NCBI GenBank assembly: GCA_013044305.1
Contig: JABEUT010000091.1
Span: forward strand, 1 to 9,791
Direction: 5' to 3'
DNA length: 9,791 bases
Source: Bacteroidia bacterium
GTDB lineage: Bacteria > Bacteroidota > Bacteroidia > JABEUT01
The translations under genes were made by a program, and so were the position numbers. The notes under the pieces are model-generated. The model saw nothing but the letters and a program-made list of their open reading frames with translations. It was not told the origin of the DNA and did no database searches. Below, one piece after another: positions 1 to 7,345 of the stretch (the first letter of the stretch is position 1; each line of letters opens with the position of its first letter).

Positions 1-293
1 GCAAATTCTATTTCAGATATCAGGGGTATCCCGTTATGTTTTATCTTTTTAATGAGCGGCTCCTTATCGGCTATTCCGGGGCTTTTTATCACCTCACCGG
101 CGTCGAGTATCTTCTCATCGGTGTGTATGCCCTGCTCAAATGGTATATTGTACTTGCGGAGCATGGATGTGTATTTTTCTTTAATGGCGCCCTTGTCCGA
201 CACCCAAACCTCCATGCCCAGCTTGCGGGCAAGTATGGCCGCCCCTACTCCGCTTTCGCCGGCGCCCAGTATGGCTATTTTGCTTTTTCCCAC
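1..293 (-). CDS. murD: UDP-N-acetylmuramoyl-L-alanine--D-glutamate ligase, N-terminal part (runs off window)
   Basis: MurD adds D-glutamate to UDP-MurNAc-L-Ala in the cytoplasm, using ATP. Only the first 97 codons lie in the window. Translation by eye from a GTG at 293-291 gives VGKSKIAILGAGESGVGAAI, a Rossmann-like opening with the GAGESG glycine motif (about residues 10-15), then VSDKG, SPGI (71-74) and SEIEF near the edge, all typical of the MurD N-terminal UDP-binding domain. The GTG lies 1 nt after the mraY stop codon, so it is the natural coupled start; I see no better ATG. It continues the dcw operon after mraY, the usual order. The central ATPase and C-terminal domains lie beyond position 1, so its integrity cannot be judged. 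Family assignment is firm; the exact start is inferred. Confidence 0.93.
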   Translation of the reverse strand, partial: MGKSKIAILGAGESGVGAAILARKLGMEVWVSDKGAIKEKYTSMLRKYNIPFEQGIHTDEKILDAGEVIKSPGIADKEPLIKKIKHNGIPLISEIEF

Positions 294-294
294 C

Positions 295-1542
295 TTATCT
301 TAGCTTTAGGGTAACAATGGTTAGTACTGCGAGCATGATGCCAATGATCCAAAAACGCGAAACAATTTTCGACTCGTGAACATTCATTTTCTGGAAATGG
401 TGGTGCAGAGGCGACATTTTGAAAATACGCCTGCCCTCGCCGTATTTCCTTTTTGTGTATTTAAAGTATGCCACCTGCATCATTACCGAAAGGTTCTCCA
501 CCACAAAAATTCCGCAGAGCAGTGGCAGCAACAGTTCCTTGCGTATGGCTATTGCGCATACCGCCAGTATGCCGCCGAGGGTAAGGCTGCCGGTGTCGCC
601 CATAAACACCTGCGCCGGGTACGAATTGTACCAGAGGAAACCTATGCAGGCCCCTACAAAGGCGCTCATAAAAACAACCAGCTCACCGCAATTGGGCAAA
701 AAGAGGATGTTCAGGTATCCTGCAAAAAAAGTATTGCCCGACACATAAGCCAGGAGCATAAGCGTAGCCCCCGCTATGCCCGAGGTGCCTGTGGCAAGCC
801 CGTCTATGCCGTCAGTTATATTGGCTCCGTTCGATATAAATGTGATGATAAGAATGATGATCGGGATGAAGAGTATCCATGCAAGTTTCCGCGAATGCAA
901 TCCCATCCAGGAGGTAAGCCATTGGTAGTCGAACTGGTTGTCCTTTACAAACGGCATGGTTGTTTTCAGCGATCTGCTTTCTTCTTTTGCAAACCGGGGC
1001 AGACGGGTTATTCCCGCATCCATGCCCGTTATCATGGCCGTCTCTTCCGTTTTTTCCAACTGTTCCTTTATTACCACATGTTTATTGAAATACATGGTGC
1101 AGCCTACAATAATTCCCAGCCCCACCTGACCTATTATTTTAAACTTGGCGCTCAAACCCGTTTTATCCTTTTTGAACACTTTTATATAATCATCCAGAAA
1201 GCCCACTGTACCCAGCCATACGGTGGTGATGAGCATGAGCACGATATACACATTGTCGAATCTGGCAAAAAGTAAAGTAGGGATAATGATGGCTGCAAGA
1301 ATGATAAGCCCGCCCATGGTCGGAGTGCCTTCCTTTTCCTTTTCACCGGTAAGCCCCAAGGTGCGTATGGTTTCGCCCACCTGCTTTTTGCGCAATGCGG
1401 CAATAAGCCTTTTACCGAAATATGCCGAAATAACAAGCGAAACAAGAATGGCCAGCGCCGCGCGGAAAGTTATGTAGCTGAATACATTGGCACCGGGCAG
1501 GTGGTAAACTTCTCTAAGATAATGGAACAGATAATAAAACAT
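295..1542 (-). CDS. mraY: Phospho-N-acetylmuramoyl-pentapeptide-transferase (lipid I synthase)
   Basis: MraY is the integral membrane enzyme that moves phospho-MurNAc-pentapeptide from UDP to undecaprenyl phosphate, forming lipid I. The 415-residue product has many hydrophobic segments and the family motifs: GTPTMGG (72-78), the Asp pair D117-D118 in LDDYIKVFKKD, NITDGIDGLATG (241-252), VFMGDTGS (313-320) and SPLHHHF (377-383). It is some 50 residues longer than the E. coli enzyme (about 360). The excess is a polar stretch at about 155-200, between the segment ending near residue 150 and the segment before NITDGIDG; this seems usual in Bacteroidota and would lie in the loop between membrane helices 4 and 5. 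The start ATG shares one base with the murE stop (TGATG), implying translational coupling. No catalytic residue looks altered. Confidence 0.97.
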   Translation of the reverse strand: MFYYLFHYLREVYHLPGANVFSYITFRAALAILVSLVISAYFGKRLIAALRKKQVGETIRTLGLTGEKEKEGTPTMGGLIILAAIIIPTLLFARFDNVYIVLMLITTVWLGTVGFLDDYIKVFKKDKTGLSAKFKIIGQVGLGIIVGCTMYFNKHVVIKEQLEKTEETAMITGMDAGITRLPRFAKEESRSLKTTMPFVKDNQFDYQWLTSWMGLHSRKLAWILFIPIIILIITFISNGANITDGIDGLATGTSGIAGATLMLLAYVSGNTFFAGYLNILFLPNCGELVVFMSAFVGACIGFLWYNSYPAQVFMGDTGSLTLGGILAVCAIAIRKELLLPLLCGIFVVENLSVMMQVAYFKYTKRKYGEGRRIFKMSPLHHHFQKMNVHESKIVSRFWIIGIMLAVLTIVTLKLR

Positions 1543-3005
1543 CAGCTTTGAAGGTTTTTCAGGTTATCGGCAAGTATTTCCATATCGTCGAAGGGATATT
1601 TTACCCCTTTTATCTCCTGGTATTTTTCATGACCCTTTCCCGCCAGCAGGATAATATCGCCCTTCTGCGCAAGATGACAGGCTGTTCTTATGGCCTCCCT
1701 CCTGTCGGTAACCGTAAGCGCCCTTGCCCTGGCCGAAGGGCTTACTCCCTTTTCCATATCGGCTATTATCGCTTCGGGCTCTTCCGAGCGTGGGTTGTCG
1801 GAGGTCAGTATCACCTTGTCGCTTTTTTCGCAGGCTATGGCTGCCATTATGGGGCGTTTTGTTTTGTCGCGGTTGCCTCCGCAGCCTACCACGGTAATTA
1901 TTTTTTCATTTGCGCTTCGTATCTCCCGCAGGGTGTTCAGCACATTTTCAAGGGCGTCGGGCGTATGGGCATAATCCACCACGCCTGTTATGCCATTAGG
2001 CGCTTTCAGATACTGGAACCTACCTTCCACTGCTCCCAGGCCGCTTATTATCTTAAGCACCTCTTCACGTTCTTCGCCCAGCAATATGGCAGCGGCATAT
2101 ATTCCGAGCAGGTTATAGGCGTTGAATGCCCCTATCAGTTTGGTCCATACCTCCTTGCCGTTTATGGTAAGCACCAGCCCCTGCAAGCCGTTCTCCATAA
2201 TGCGGCAGGTAAAATCGGCGGCGCTTTTCAGGGCAAATGTTTTTTTCGTGGCTTTGGTATTTTGCAGCATCACGGCCCCATGCGGGTCGTCCTTATTGAT
2301 AAGGGCGAAGGCGGAGGACGGCAGGTCATCAAAAAATTTCTTTTTGGCTTTGATATAGGCGTCGAAGGTCTGGTGAAAGTCGAGGTGGTCGTGCGTGATG
2401 TTGGTGAATATGGCCCCTGTAAACTTAAGTCCCGATATTCTGTGTTGCACAATTGCGTGCGAGCTCACTTCCATAAAGCAGTGTGAGCAGCCTTCAGCAA
2501 CCATCTGGGCGAGCAGCCTGTTTATTTCGAGCGCATCGGGAGTGGTGTATGCCGATACTATTTCCCGGTCATTTATCTGATTGCGCACCGTGGAAATGAG
2601 TCCGGCCTTGTAACCCAGTTCCCTGAAAAGTTTGAACAAAAGCGTGGCGGTGGTTGTTTTTCCGTTGGTACCCGTTACGCCCACCAGTTTCAATTTTTCC
2701 GAAGGCTGGTTGTAAAAGTTGGAAGCAATTATGCCCATTGCCTCGGCCGAATTTTTAACACACAGGTAAGTTATTCCTGCTTTTGTTTCGGCAGGTATGT
2801 GTTCGCATACTATAGCTATTGCACCGTGCTCTATGCATGAATCTATAAACTGATGCCCGTCGGACCTGCCGCCCTTAACGGCTATAAAAAGGCTGCCGGG
2901 AATCACGTTCCTTGAATCAAAATGCACCCCTTCAATGGCAATATCTGTAGGGCCGACCACCTCCGTTAAGGCTACCTTGTATAATATGTCCTTTAGTATT
3001 TTCAT
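1542..3005 (-). CDS. murE: UDP-N-acetylmuramoyl-L-alanyl-D-glutamate--2,6-diaminopimelate ligase
   Basis: MurE is the cytoplasmic ligase that adds the third stem-peptide residue to UDP-MurNAc-L-Ala-D-Glu, using ATP. Numbered from the ATG at 3005 (487 aa), it shows the N-terminal UDP-binding motif HFDSR (about 28-32), the P-loop GVTGTNGKTTT (109-119), the TNITHDHLDFH motif (about 201-211), the AK site expected to hold the carbamylated lysine (about 220-221), VDYAHTPDALE in the C-terminal part, GCGGNRDKTKRP, DNPRSEE (403-409) and LLAGKGHE. The DNPR signature marks meso-diaminopimelate-adding enzymes, so the wall is predicted to be of the meso-DAP type. I chose ATG 3005 over a GTG one codon upstream because it forms the same TGATG overlap with the ftsI stop that recurs at other junctions here. 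Length is normal and no defect is visible. Confidence 0.97.
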   Translation of the reverse strand: MKILKDILYKVALTEVVGPTDIAIEGVHFDSRNVIPGSLFIAVKGGRSDGHQFIDSCIEHGAIAIVCEHIPAETKAGITYLCVKNSAEAMGIIASNFYNQPSEKLKLVGVTGTNGKTTTATLLFKLFRELGYKAGLISTVRNQINDREIVSAYTTPDALEINRLLAQMVAEGCSHCFMEVSSHAIVQHRISGLKFTGAIFTNITHDHLDFHQTFDAYIKAKKKFFDDLPSSAFALINKDDPHGAVMLQNTKATKKTFALKSAADFTCRIMENGLQGLVLTINGKEVWTKLIGAFNAYNLLGIYAAAILLGEEREEVLKIISGLGAVEGRFQYLKAPNGITGVVDYAHTPDALENVLNTLREIRSANEKIITVVGCGGNRDKTKRPIMAAIACEKSDKVILTSDNPRSEEPEAIIADMEKGVSPSARARALTVTDRREAIRTACHLAQKGDIILLAGKGHEKYQEIKGVKYPFDDMEILADNLKNLQS

Positions 3006-5128
3006 CACGACAGCGTAAGCGAAATGGTTTGTCCTTTTTCAAATCTTGTTCCCGGCGGAATAGACTGTTCCGAAACGGCTCCGCAGCCTTTCACCTCTAC
3101 CTTCAGGCGGTTGTTTTCCAATAAGTAAATTGCATCCTGCAAGTCCATGCCATGCAGGTCGGGCATTATTCCCGCACCCAGTTTCCGGCCGGGGTTGCAG
3201 GGCATAAGCTCATATTTGGAATCGTGCCACTCGCCGGTTACCCATCCTGTTGCCGCAGCGCCGCCGTTGCAAGGCAGCATCAGGTTTTGCAGCGCTTCGT
3301 ATGTATCGGCATAGTTTCCTGTCTTAACGGGCGGAGCTTCCTGCATATCGGGCTTTACCTCGTTTATTGCAGGGTCAATCTTAATGCTGCTGGCATATAC
3401 CTTGTCGGCTATCTCCCTGAAAATAGGGCCTGCCGCCACGTTTCCGTAGTAGCCGTCGGCGCTAGGCGAATTTACCACCACTATGCACGAATACTCCGGG
3501 TTGTCCGCCGGAAAATAGCCTGTAAATGATGCCTGGTAGCTTACATCGGCGCCGTTCTTGTACTGCCCTTTTTTGGCTATCTGCGCCGTTCCTGTTTTAC
3601 CGGCAATGGAATAAACAGAGTTTTTCAGGTTGCTTGCCGTGCCGCGCAGCACCACGCCTTCGAGCAGCTTGCGGAGCATGGCAAGAGAGTGCGTGGAGCA
3701 TATAGAAGGGTTTATTACCTGCGGCTGGAACCGGGCTACCGTCTTCCCGTCTTTCACCAGTGCGCTAATGAACTCCGGTTTTACCATTACTCCGTTATTG
3801 GCTACGGCGTTGTACAGTGTGAGGGTTTGCAGGGGGGTTACTGTGAGCCCGTAGCCTATAGAGAGCCACGGCAGGCTTGTTCCCGACCAGTTTTTATCCG
3901 ACGGATTTGGCATTTTAGGTGCGCCTTCGCCGGGTATGCTTAGGTGCAGCGGTTTATCGAGACCGAGGCGGCACAGCCCGTCAACAAACTTTTTCGGCTG
4001 ATCGGCATAGTACTTATATATGGTTTTGGATATTCCCACATTGGAGGATATTTCGAAGGCGCGCTGAACGGAAACCCAGCCGTGTTCGTCATGGTCTGCG
4101 TCCTTCATGGTTCTGTCATAATAGTTCACCTCGCCGTTCTGCAGGTTCACGCTGTCACTCTGCGGGTGCACATAGCCGTCTTCTATCGCCACAATGAGTG
4201 AGGCGAGTTTAAATGTGGAGCCCGGTTCGGTGGCTTCTCCTATGGCGTAGTTATAATCTTCTTCGTATTTGCCGGAGGAATCCTTTCGGGCCAGGTTGGC
4301 AATGGCAAGCACGTTCCCAGTCTTCACCTCCATCAGCACCACGCAGCCGTGGTCGGCATGATGTTTTATAAGCTGCTCACGCAGGGCGCTCTCGGCCACA
4401 TCCTGGTAGTTTATGTTTATGGTGGAAACAATGTCTTCGCCATTCTGGGGCTGCAGGTCGTCCTCATCATTAAGGGGTATCCATACGCCTCCAACGGTCT
4501 TTTCCATAAGTCCCTGTCCGTCCACTCCTTTCAGGTATTCGTTATATGCCCCTTCCAGCCCAACGGGCTTTATGTTTTCTTTTGCATAGCCGATAGTCCG
4601 TTCGGCCAGGTCGCGGAAGGGCAGTTCGCGTTTTGTGGTTTGGGCAATTATCAGTCCGCCCTTATTTTTGCCCAGCCTGAACAGGGGAAACTTTTTGAGT
4701 TTCTGAAGCTGCTCGTACGAAGTCCCCCTTTCCAGCAGCACATAACGTTCTCCGGCTTTGCGTGCATTCCACAGCAGTTTATAAAACTCATTGTACGATT
4801 TATCTTTGAATAAGGAAGCGAGCGCCATCGATAGCGAGTCGGCGCCGGCGCTGAATACCTCGTCGGTAAGGTAGTCGGTGTTCACATCCATGGCAACATC
4901 ATAATACGGAAGCGAGGTAGCAATAAGGTATCCTTCTCCGTCATAAATGTTTCCCCTTACCGCATTTATGGTGCAGAAAGCCGTTGTCATCTGCGCCTGT
5001 TCCTGTTTCCATTTTGCCCCGTGGGTATATTGAATGGTAACAAGTCGCACCACAATCACAAGCCCCACCATACACATAATTATGTATATCAGATAGGTTC
5101 TTAGTAATATAGTTCTCCGGTTCTCCAT
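3005..5128 (-). CDS. ftsI: Septal peptidoglycan D,D-transpeptidase (FtsI/PBP3 class) with C-terminal PASTA domain
   Basis: This is a class B penicillin-binding protein that cross-links septal peptidoglycan in the periplasm, anchored in the inner membrane. The 707 residues show a short cytoplasmic start, one membrane segment (about 10-33), a PBP dimerisation-type region with AVRGNIYDGEG (56-66), and a transpeptidase domain with all three active-site motifs: S304-TFK, S361-SN and K511-TGT. A linker rich in Pro and Gly then leads to one PASTA domain (about 653-707, from GIMPDLHGMDLQDA to the end). PASTA is typical of Gram-positive PBPs and kinases, but is common on Bacteroidota FtsI. The linker and PASTA region carry three cysteines (620, 644, 682). 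The start overlaps the ftsL stop as TGATG. Its place in the dcw operon, directly after ftsL, supports FtsI rather than a general PBP. Confidence 0.96.
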   Translation of the reverse strand: MENRRTILLRTYLIYIIMCMVGLVIVVRLVTIQYTHGAKWKQEQAQMTTAFCTINAVRGNIYDGEGYLIATSLPYYDVAMDVNTDYLTDEVFSAGADSLSMALASLFKDKSYNEFYKLLWNARKAGERYVLLERGTSYEQLQKLKKFPLFRLGKNKGGLIIAQTTKRELPFRDLAERTIGYAKENIKPVGLEGAYNEYLKGVDGQGLMEKTVGGVWIPLNDEDDLQPQNGEDIVSTININYQDVAESALREQLIKHHADHGCVVLMEVKTGNVLAIANLARKDSSGKYEEDYNYAIGEATEPGSTFKLASLIVAIEDGYVHPQSDSVNLQNGEVNYYDRTMKDADHDEHGWVSVQRAFEISSNVGISKTIYKYYADQPKKFVDGLCRLGLDKPLHLSIPGEGAPKMPNPSDKNWSGTSLPWLSIGYGLTVTPLQTLTLYNAVANNGVMVKPEFISALVKDGKTVARFQPQVINPSICSTHSLAMLRKLLEGVVLRGTASNLKNSVYSIAGKTGTAQIAKKGQYKNGADVSYQASFTGYFPADNPEYSCIVVVNSPSADGYYGNVAAGPIFREIADKVYASSIKIDPAINEVKPDMQEAPPVKTGNYADTYEALQNLMLPCNGGAAATGWVTGEWHDSKYELMPCNPGRKLGAGIMPDLHGMDLQDAIYLLENNRLKVEVKGCGAVSEQSIPPGTRFEKGQTISLTLS

Positions 5129-5562
5129 CAGCGGGGCGAAGGTTTACGGTTGTCGTTCAGCATAATTTTACCGGGCGGAATAAGCGATTCCTGCAAACCA
5201 AGCGGAGCAGCCATTTTAGCCACTTCCGATTCCTTGCTCAAATACATGAGTTGCGATTGGGCAACCACATACCTTGAATGCAGGTCCTCTATTTCAGTGT
5301 TCAGCCTGTCCAGTTCCCTGTCGTTGCGCTGGGCGTAGTAGCCGTTGGCAATGTAGCACAGGCCGAGAAAGGCGATATAAAGCAGAAAAGGCAGGTTGCT
5401 GATGGTGGTATCGGAAACAAGGAACCTTCCGCTAAGCAGCGCCGCAATGCTCTTTTTAATCTTATTCTCCTTTGCGGGAACCGTATTCTGAATTGGCTTT
5501 ACGGCCTCAACAGGTGCAACAGCAGGAGCAGGCTCCATTTCGAGTATCAGTTTATTCTTCAT
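5128..5562 (-). CDS. ftsL: FtsL-like cell division protein
   Basis: This is a small bitopic membrane protein (144 aa) in the usual position of ftsL between rsmH and ftsI. It has a Pro/Ala/Val-rich, lysine-containing cytoplasmic tail (1-50), one hydrophobic segment around LPFLLYIAFLGLCYIANGYY (57-76), a charged region with heptad-like spacing (about 80-112) that should form a coiled coil, and an ending of the type KMAAPLGLQESLIPPGKIM. FtsL partners FtsB and the FtsW-FtsI synthase at the septum in other bacteria. Bacteroidota FtsL is too diverged to recognise by sequence motif alone, so the call rests on topology, size, the A-x-x-L-G-L near the C-terminus and gene order. The ATG lies 11 nt inside the rsmH gene and the stop overlaps ftsI as TGATG. 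Confidence 0.87.
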   Translation of the reverse strand: MKNKLILEMEPAPAVAPVEAVKPIQNTVPAKENKIKKSIAALLSGRFLVSDTTISNLPFLLYIAFLGLCYIANGYYAQRNDRELDRLNTEIEDLHSRYVVAQSQLMYLSKESEVAKMAAPLGLQESLIPPGKIMLNDNRKPSPR

Positions 5563-6463
5563 CCTGCAATTGTTTTTCTGCTATCCTCAATTTTGCGCTT
5601 CTCGACCTGCTGTTCTCCGCCACCTCTTCCGCTCCCGGCTCAATGGGCTTTTTAGTAACCGGCCTGAACGGGCAGATGTCAATTCCGTAAATATCCTTAT
5701 TGGGCACACCTTCAAAGTTGCCGTAACGCATGAAGTTCTTCACGAGCCTGTCTTCCAGCGAGTGGTACGAGATTACGGCAAGCCTGCCTCCCGGCTTCAG
5801 CACCGTTTCGCTTTGCATGAGCAGGTCTTTGAGCGCCTCGAGTTCCTTATTTACCTCTATGCGGAGCGCCTGAAAAACCTGGGCGAGATATTTTTGCGAG
5901 CCCTGCCTGGGCACGCAGCTTTCTATTGCCGGAAGCAAATCGGAGGTGGTATGTATTTTACTGCGCTGCCTTGCGTTTCCTATCAGGCGCGCAAGTGTTG
6001 CCGCATTGGTTAGTTCACCGTACGAGGAGAATATTTTTTGCAGGCGCGCCACCGGGTAGGTATTCAGCACTTCGGCGGCTGTAAGTGGCGAGTTCCTGTT
6101 CATGCGCATATCCAGCGGCGCGTTGAAGCGTGTGGAGAATCCGCGCCCCGGCGTGTCAATTTGATGAGAAGACAAACCGAGGTCGGCGAGGATGCCGTCG
6201 GCCTTTGCTATGCCTTGCTCCTTCAAATATCTTGTCATGTAGCGGAAGTTTGCATGTATTACTGTTATGTTTTTTAAGTCCTGTTCAATATTATTCAGCG
6301 CATCTGTATCCTGGTCGAATGCTATAACCCTGCCACCCTTCAGCCTTGACGCAATTTCTTTTGCATGTCCTCCGCCTCCGTACGTTGCATCTATATATAT
6401 ACCGTCTTCCTTAATACTTAATCCTTCCAGGCATTCCTTTAACAATACCGGCTTATGATACAT
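5552..6463 (-). CDS. rsmH: 16S rRNA (cytosine1402-N4)-methyltransferase RsmH (MraW)
   Basis: RsmH uses S-adenosylmethionine to methylate N4 of C1402 in the 16S rRNA P site. The 303-residue product opens with MYHKPVLLKE and has the SAM-binding glycine motif TYGGGGHAKEI (27-37), an acidic FDQD loop (49-52), ILADLGLSSHQID (91-103), GRGFS (106-110), the catalytic-region motif YHSLEDRLVKNF (233-244) and the C-terminal RSRSAKLRIAE (286-296). All are standard for the family, and the length is normal. The gene starts 11 nt before the mraZ stop codon and ends 11 nt inside ftsL, so it is probably translationally coupled at both ends. An AGGG lies a few bases before the ATG, a weak Shine-Dalgarno-like element in an operon that otherwise lacks them. 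Confidence 0.97.
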   Translation of the reverse strand: MYHKPVLLKECLEGLSIKEDGIYIDATYGGGGHAKEIASRLKGGRVIAFDQDTDALNNIEQDLKNITVIHANFRYMTRYLKEQGIAKADGILADLGLSSHQIDTPGRGFSTRFNAPLDMRMNRNSPLTAAEVLNTYPVARLQKIFSSYGELTNAATLARLIGNARQRSKIHTTSDLLPAIESCVPRQGSQKYLAQVFQALRIEVNKELEALKDLLMQSETVLKPGGRLAVISYHSLEDRLVKNFMRYGNFEGVPNKDIYGIDICPFRPVTKKPIEPGAEEVAENSRSRSAKLRIAEKQLQDEE

Positions 6464-6923
6464 TTCCCTGCTGATTTGGCATTTTTCCCATTACGTCTTC
6501 GGCCAGTTTTGCAAAATCCTTTTCTCCCTGCTTCAAATACTTTTCATATTCCGCTTTGCTCCATATCTCAATACGGTTGCTGTGCGCAAAGAGCACCGCT
6601 TCCTTCTTTATGCCTGCATACTGCAACAAAGGCTTGGGTATCAAAAGCCTGCCCGAACCGTCTGTTTCCACTTCGGTGGCGCCGTTAAAAAACTTACGTA
6701 TAAACTCCCTGTTCTTTTGCTGGAAGCGGTTCAGCGAATTGATCATGCTTGTTTCCTTATCCCATTCGCTCATCGGGTACAGGTCGAGCTGCGTCTCCAG
6801 CCCGCGCTTTACAACAAACCGGCTCTGCTCCTTTTTGGGCAGCTGCCTTTTCAGGGCCGACGGCAGCATCAGACGGGCTTTGTCGTCAATGTTGCATTCG
6901 TATTCTCCTATCAGGGCTGCCAT
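6453..6923 (-). CDS. mraZ: MraZ transcriptional regulator of the division and cell wall operon
   Basis: MraZ is a DNA-binding protein of the AbrB fold that binds tandem boxes upstream of its own gene and controls the dcw operon; in E. coli it represses. From the ATG at 6923 the product has 156 residues with two SpoVT/AbrB-like repeats, one around IGEYECNIDDKARLMLP (5-21) and one around VETDGSGRLLIPKPLLQYAG (85-104). The second carries the usual D-x-x-G-R; the first has DDKAR, with alanine in place of the usual glycine. The reading frame stays open upstream to 7019, but MAALIGEYECN is the family-like start, and a longer protein would be translated across the operator. It is the first gene of the operon, and its stop overlaps rsmH by 11 nt. 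Confidence 0.95.
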   Translation of the reverse strand: MAALIGEYECNIDDKARLMLPSALKRQLPKKEQSRFVVKRGLETQLDLYPMSEWDKETSMINSLNRFQQKNREFIRKFFNGATEVETDGSGRLLIPKPLLQYAGIKKEAVLFAHSNRIEIWSKAEYEKYLKQGEKDFAKLAEDVMGKMPNQQGNVS

Positions 6924-6943
6924 GAGTTTTGATATATAAGGCG

Positions 6944-6951
6944 TAAAAGTA
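6944..6951 (-). promoter_or_regulatory. Possible -7 promoter element for the mraZ operon
   Basis: On the minus strand TACTTTTA matches seven of eight positions of the Bacteroidota -7 consensus TAnnTTTG. It lies between the MraZ boxes and the mraZ ATG. A TTG lies only 15 nt upstream, inside the third MraZ box, which is closer than the usual -33 spacing. A start site here would give a leader of only about 10-15 nt. The MraZ boxes would then cover the upstream promoter half. This is a weak, short match in AT-rich DNA. Confidence 0.25.
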
Positions 6952-6960
6952 AAAACAATT

Positions 6961-6990
6961 TCCCCACAATTTACCACTTTTCCCCACTTT
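6961..6990 (-). promoter_or_regulatory. MraZ operator: three 10-bp tandem boxes
   Basis: Read on the minus strand, towards mraZ, the DNA from 6990 to 6961 is three exact 10-bp units in a row: AAAGTGGGGA, AAAGTGGTAA and ATTGTGGGGA. The core GTGG[G/T] recurs every 10 bp, one helical turn. This matches the known MraZ sites, TGGGN repeats with 5-nt spacers in E. coli and AAAGTG[T/G] repeats in Mycoplasma. The block ends 37 bp before the mraZ ATG, the expected place. It very probably gives autoregulation of the operon; whether MraZ represses or activates here cannot be read from sequence. Confidence 0.88.
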
Positions 6991-7067
6991 GTTGAAAACT
7001 TTTTGTACATATACCGCAAAAACCAATGCCATCTGTAAATCTTGCAAACACTTCAAACCCTTATCCC

Positions 7068-7087
7068 GTACGGCATGCATGCCTTAC
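7068..7087. repeat. Near-perfect 20-bp palindrome (candidate operator)
   Basis: The two 10-nt arms, 7068-7077 and 7078-7087, are reverse complements except at one pair (7071/7084). The central 12 bp, GGCATGCATGCC, are a perfect palindrome with no loop. Such spacer-free symmetry suits a dimeric DNA-binding protein better than an RNA hairpin or terminator. It lies 145 bp upstream of the mraZ ATG and 284 bp upstream of the acyltransferase GTG, so it could serve either transcript. No known motif is recognised; the symmetry is seen, the function is a guess. Confidence 0.4.
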
Positions 7088-7345
7088 AAAAAATACGTCT
7101 TCTGCGGTGGGATTTTTTTCAATTCAGATTCATACCAAATCGCCGGATGTTGAAAACCTGCCAAAGCACCCGGGAAAAATAACCGGACACCGCTGCGAGG
7201 CACAAAACACAAAGGCGGCAGTTTTAACTTTCCGGACGATCGAAGTAATTGTGTTCCATCTTCGTCTTCTTCTATGCAGGATGCCTGAAAAGGGTTTGGC
7301 AGCGCGGCAATAACGGTTCATCAAACTTCCGGCGGATTTTTTCAT

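Noticed and set aside
376..1275. Long plus-strand open frame (299 codons) opposite mraY.
   Set aside because: It lies wholly antisense to a clear mraY with every catalytic motif; its product is rich in His, Cys and Tyr, has no family features, and looks like a mirror of the mraY codons.
1548..2486. Plus-strand open frame (312 codons) opposite murE.
   Set aside because: Antisense to an intact murE; composition is unlike a real protein and there is no start signal.
3006..3008. GTG one codon upstream of the murE ATG.
   Set aside because: The ATG at 3005 forms the same TGATG overlap seen at the ftsL/ftsI and murE/mraY junctions, so it is the simpler choice.
6961..7003. DnaA-box-like or origin-like sequence (repeated TTTTCCCCAC and GTTGAAAAC).
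   Set aside because: The pieces differ from TTATCCACA at more than one position, no dnaA or origin genes are near, and the repeats are fully explained as MraZ boxes on the other strand.
6924..7019. Upstream extension of mraZ by 32 codons.
   Set aside because: The added residues do not resemble MraZ and would be encoded by the MraZ boxes themselves; the ATG at 6923 gives the family-typical start.
7026..7313. Plus-strand open frame of 95 codons in the intergenic region.
   Set aside because: No family resemblance, no start signal, and it runs through the palindrome; the composition looks non-coding.
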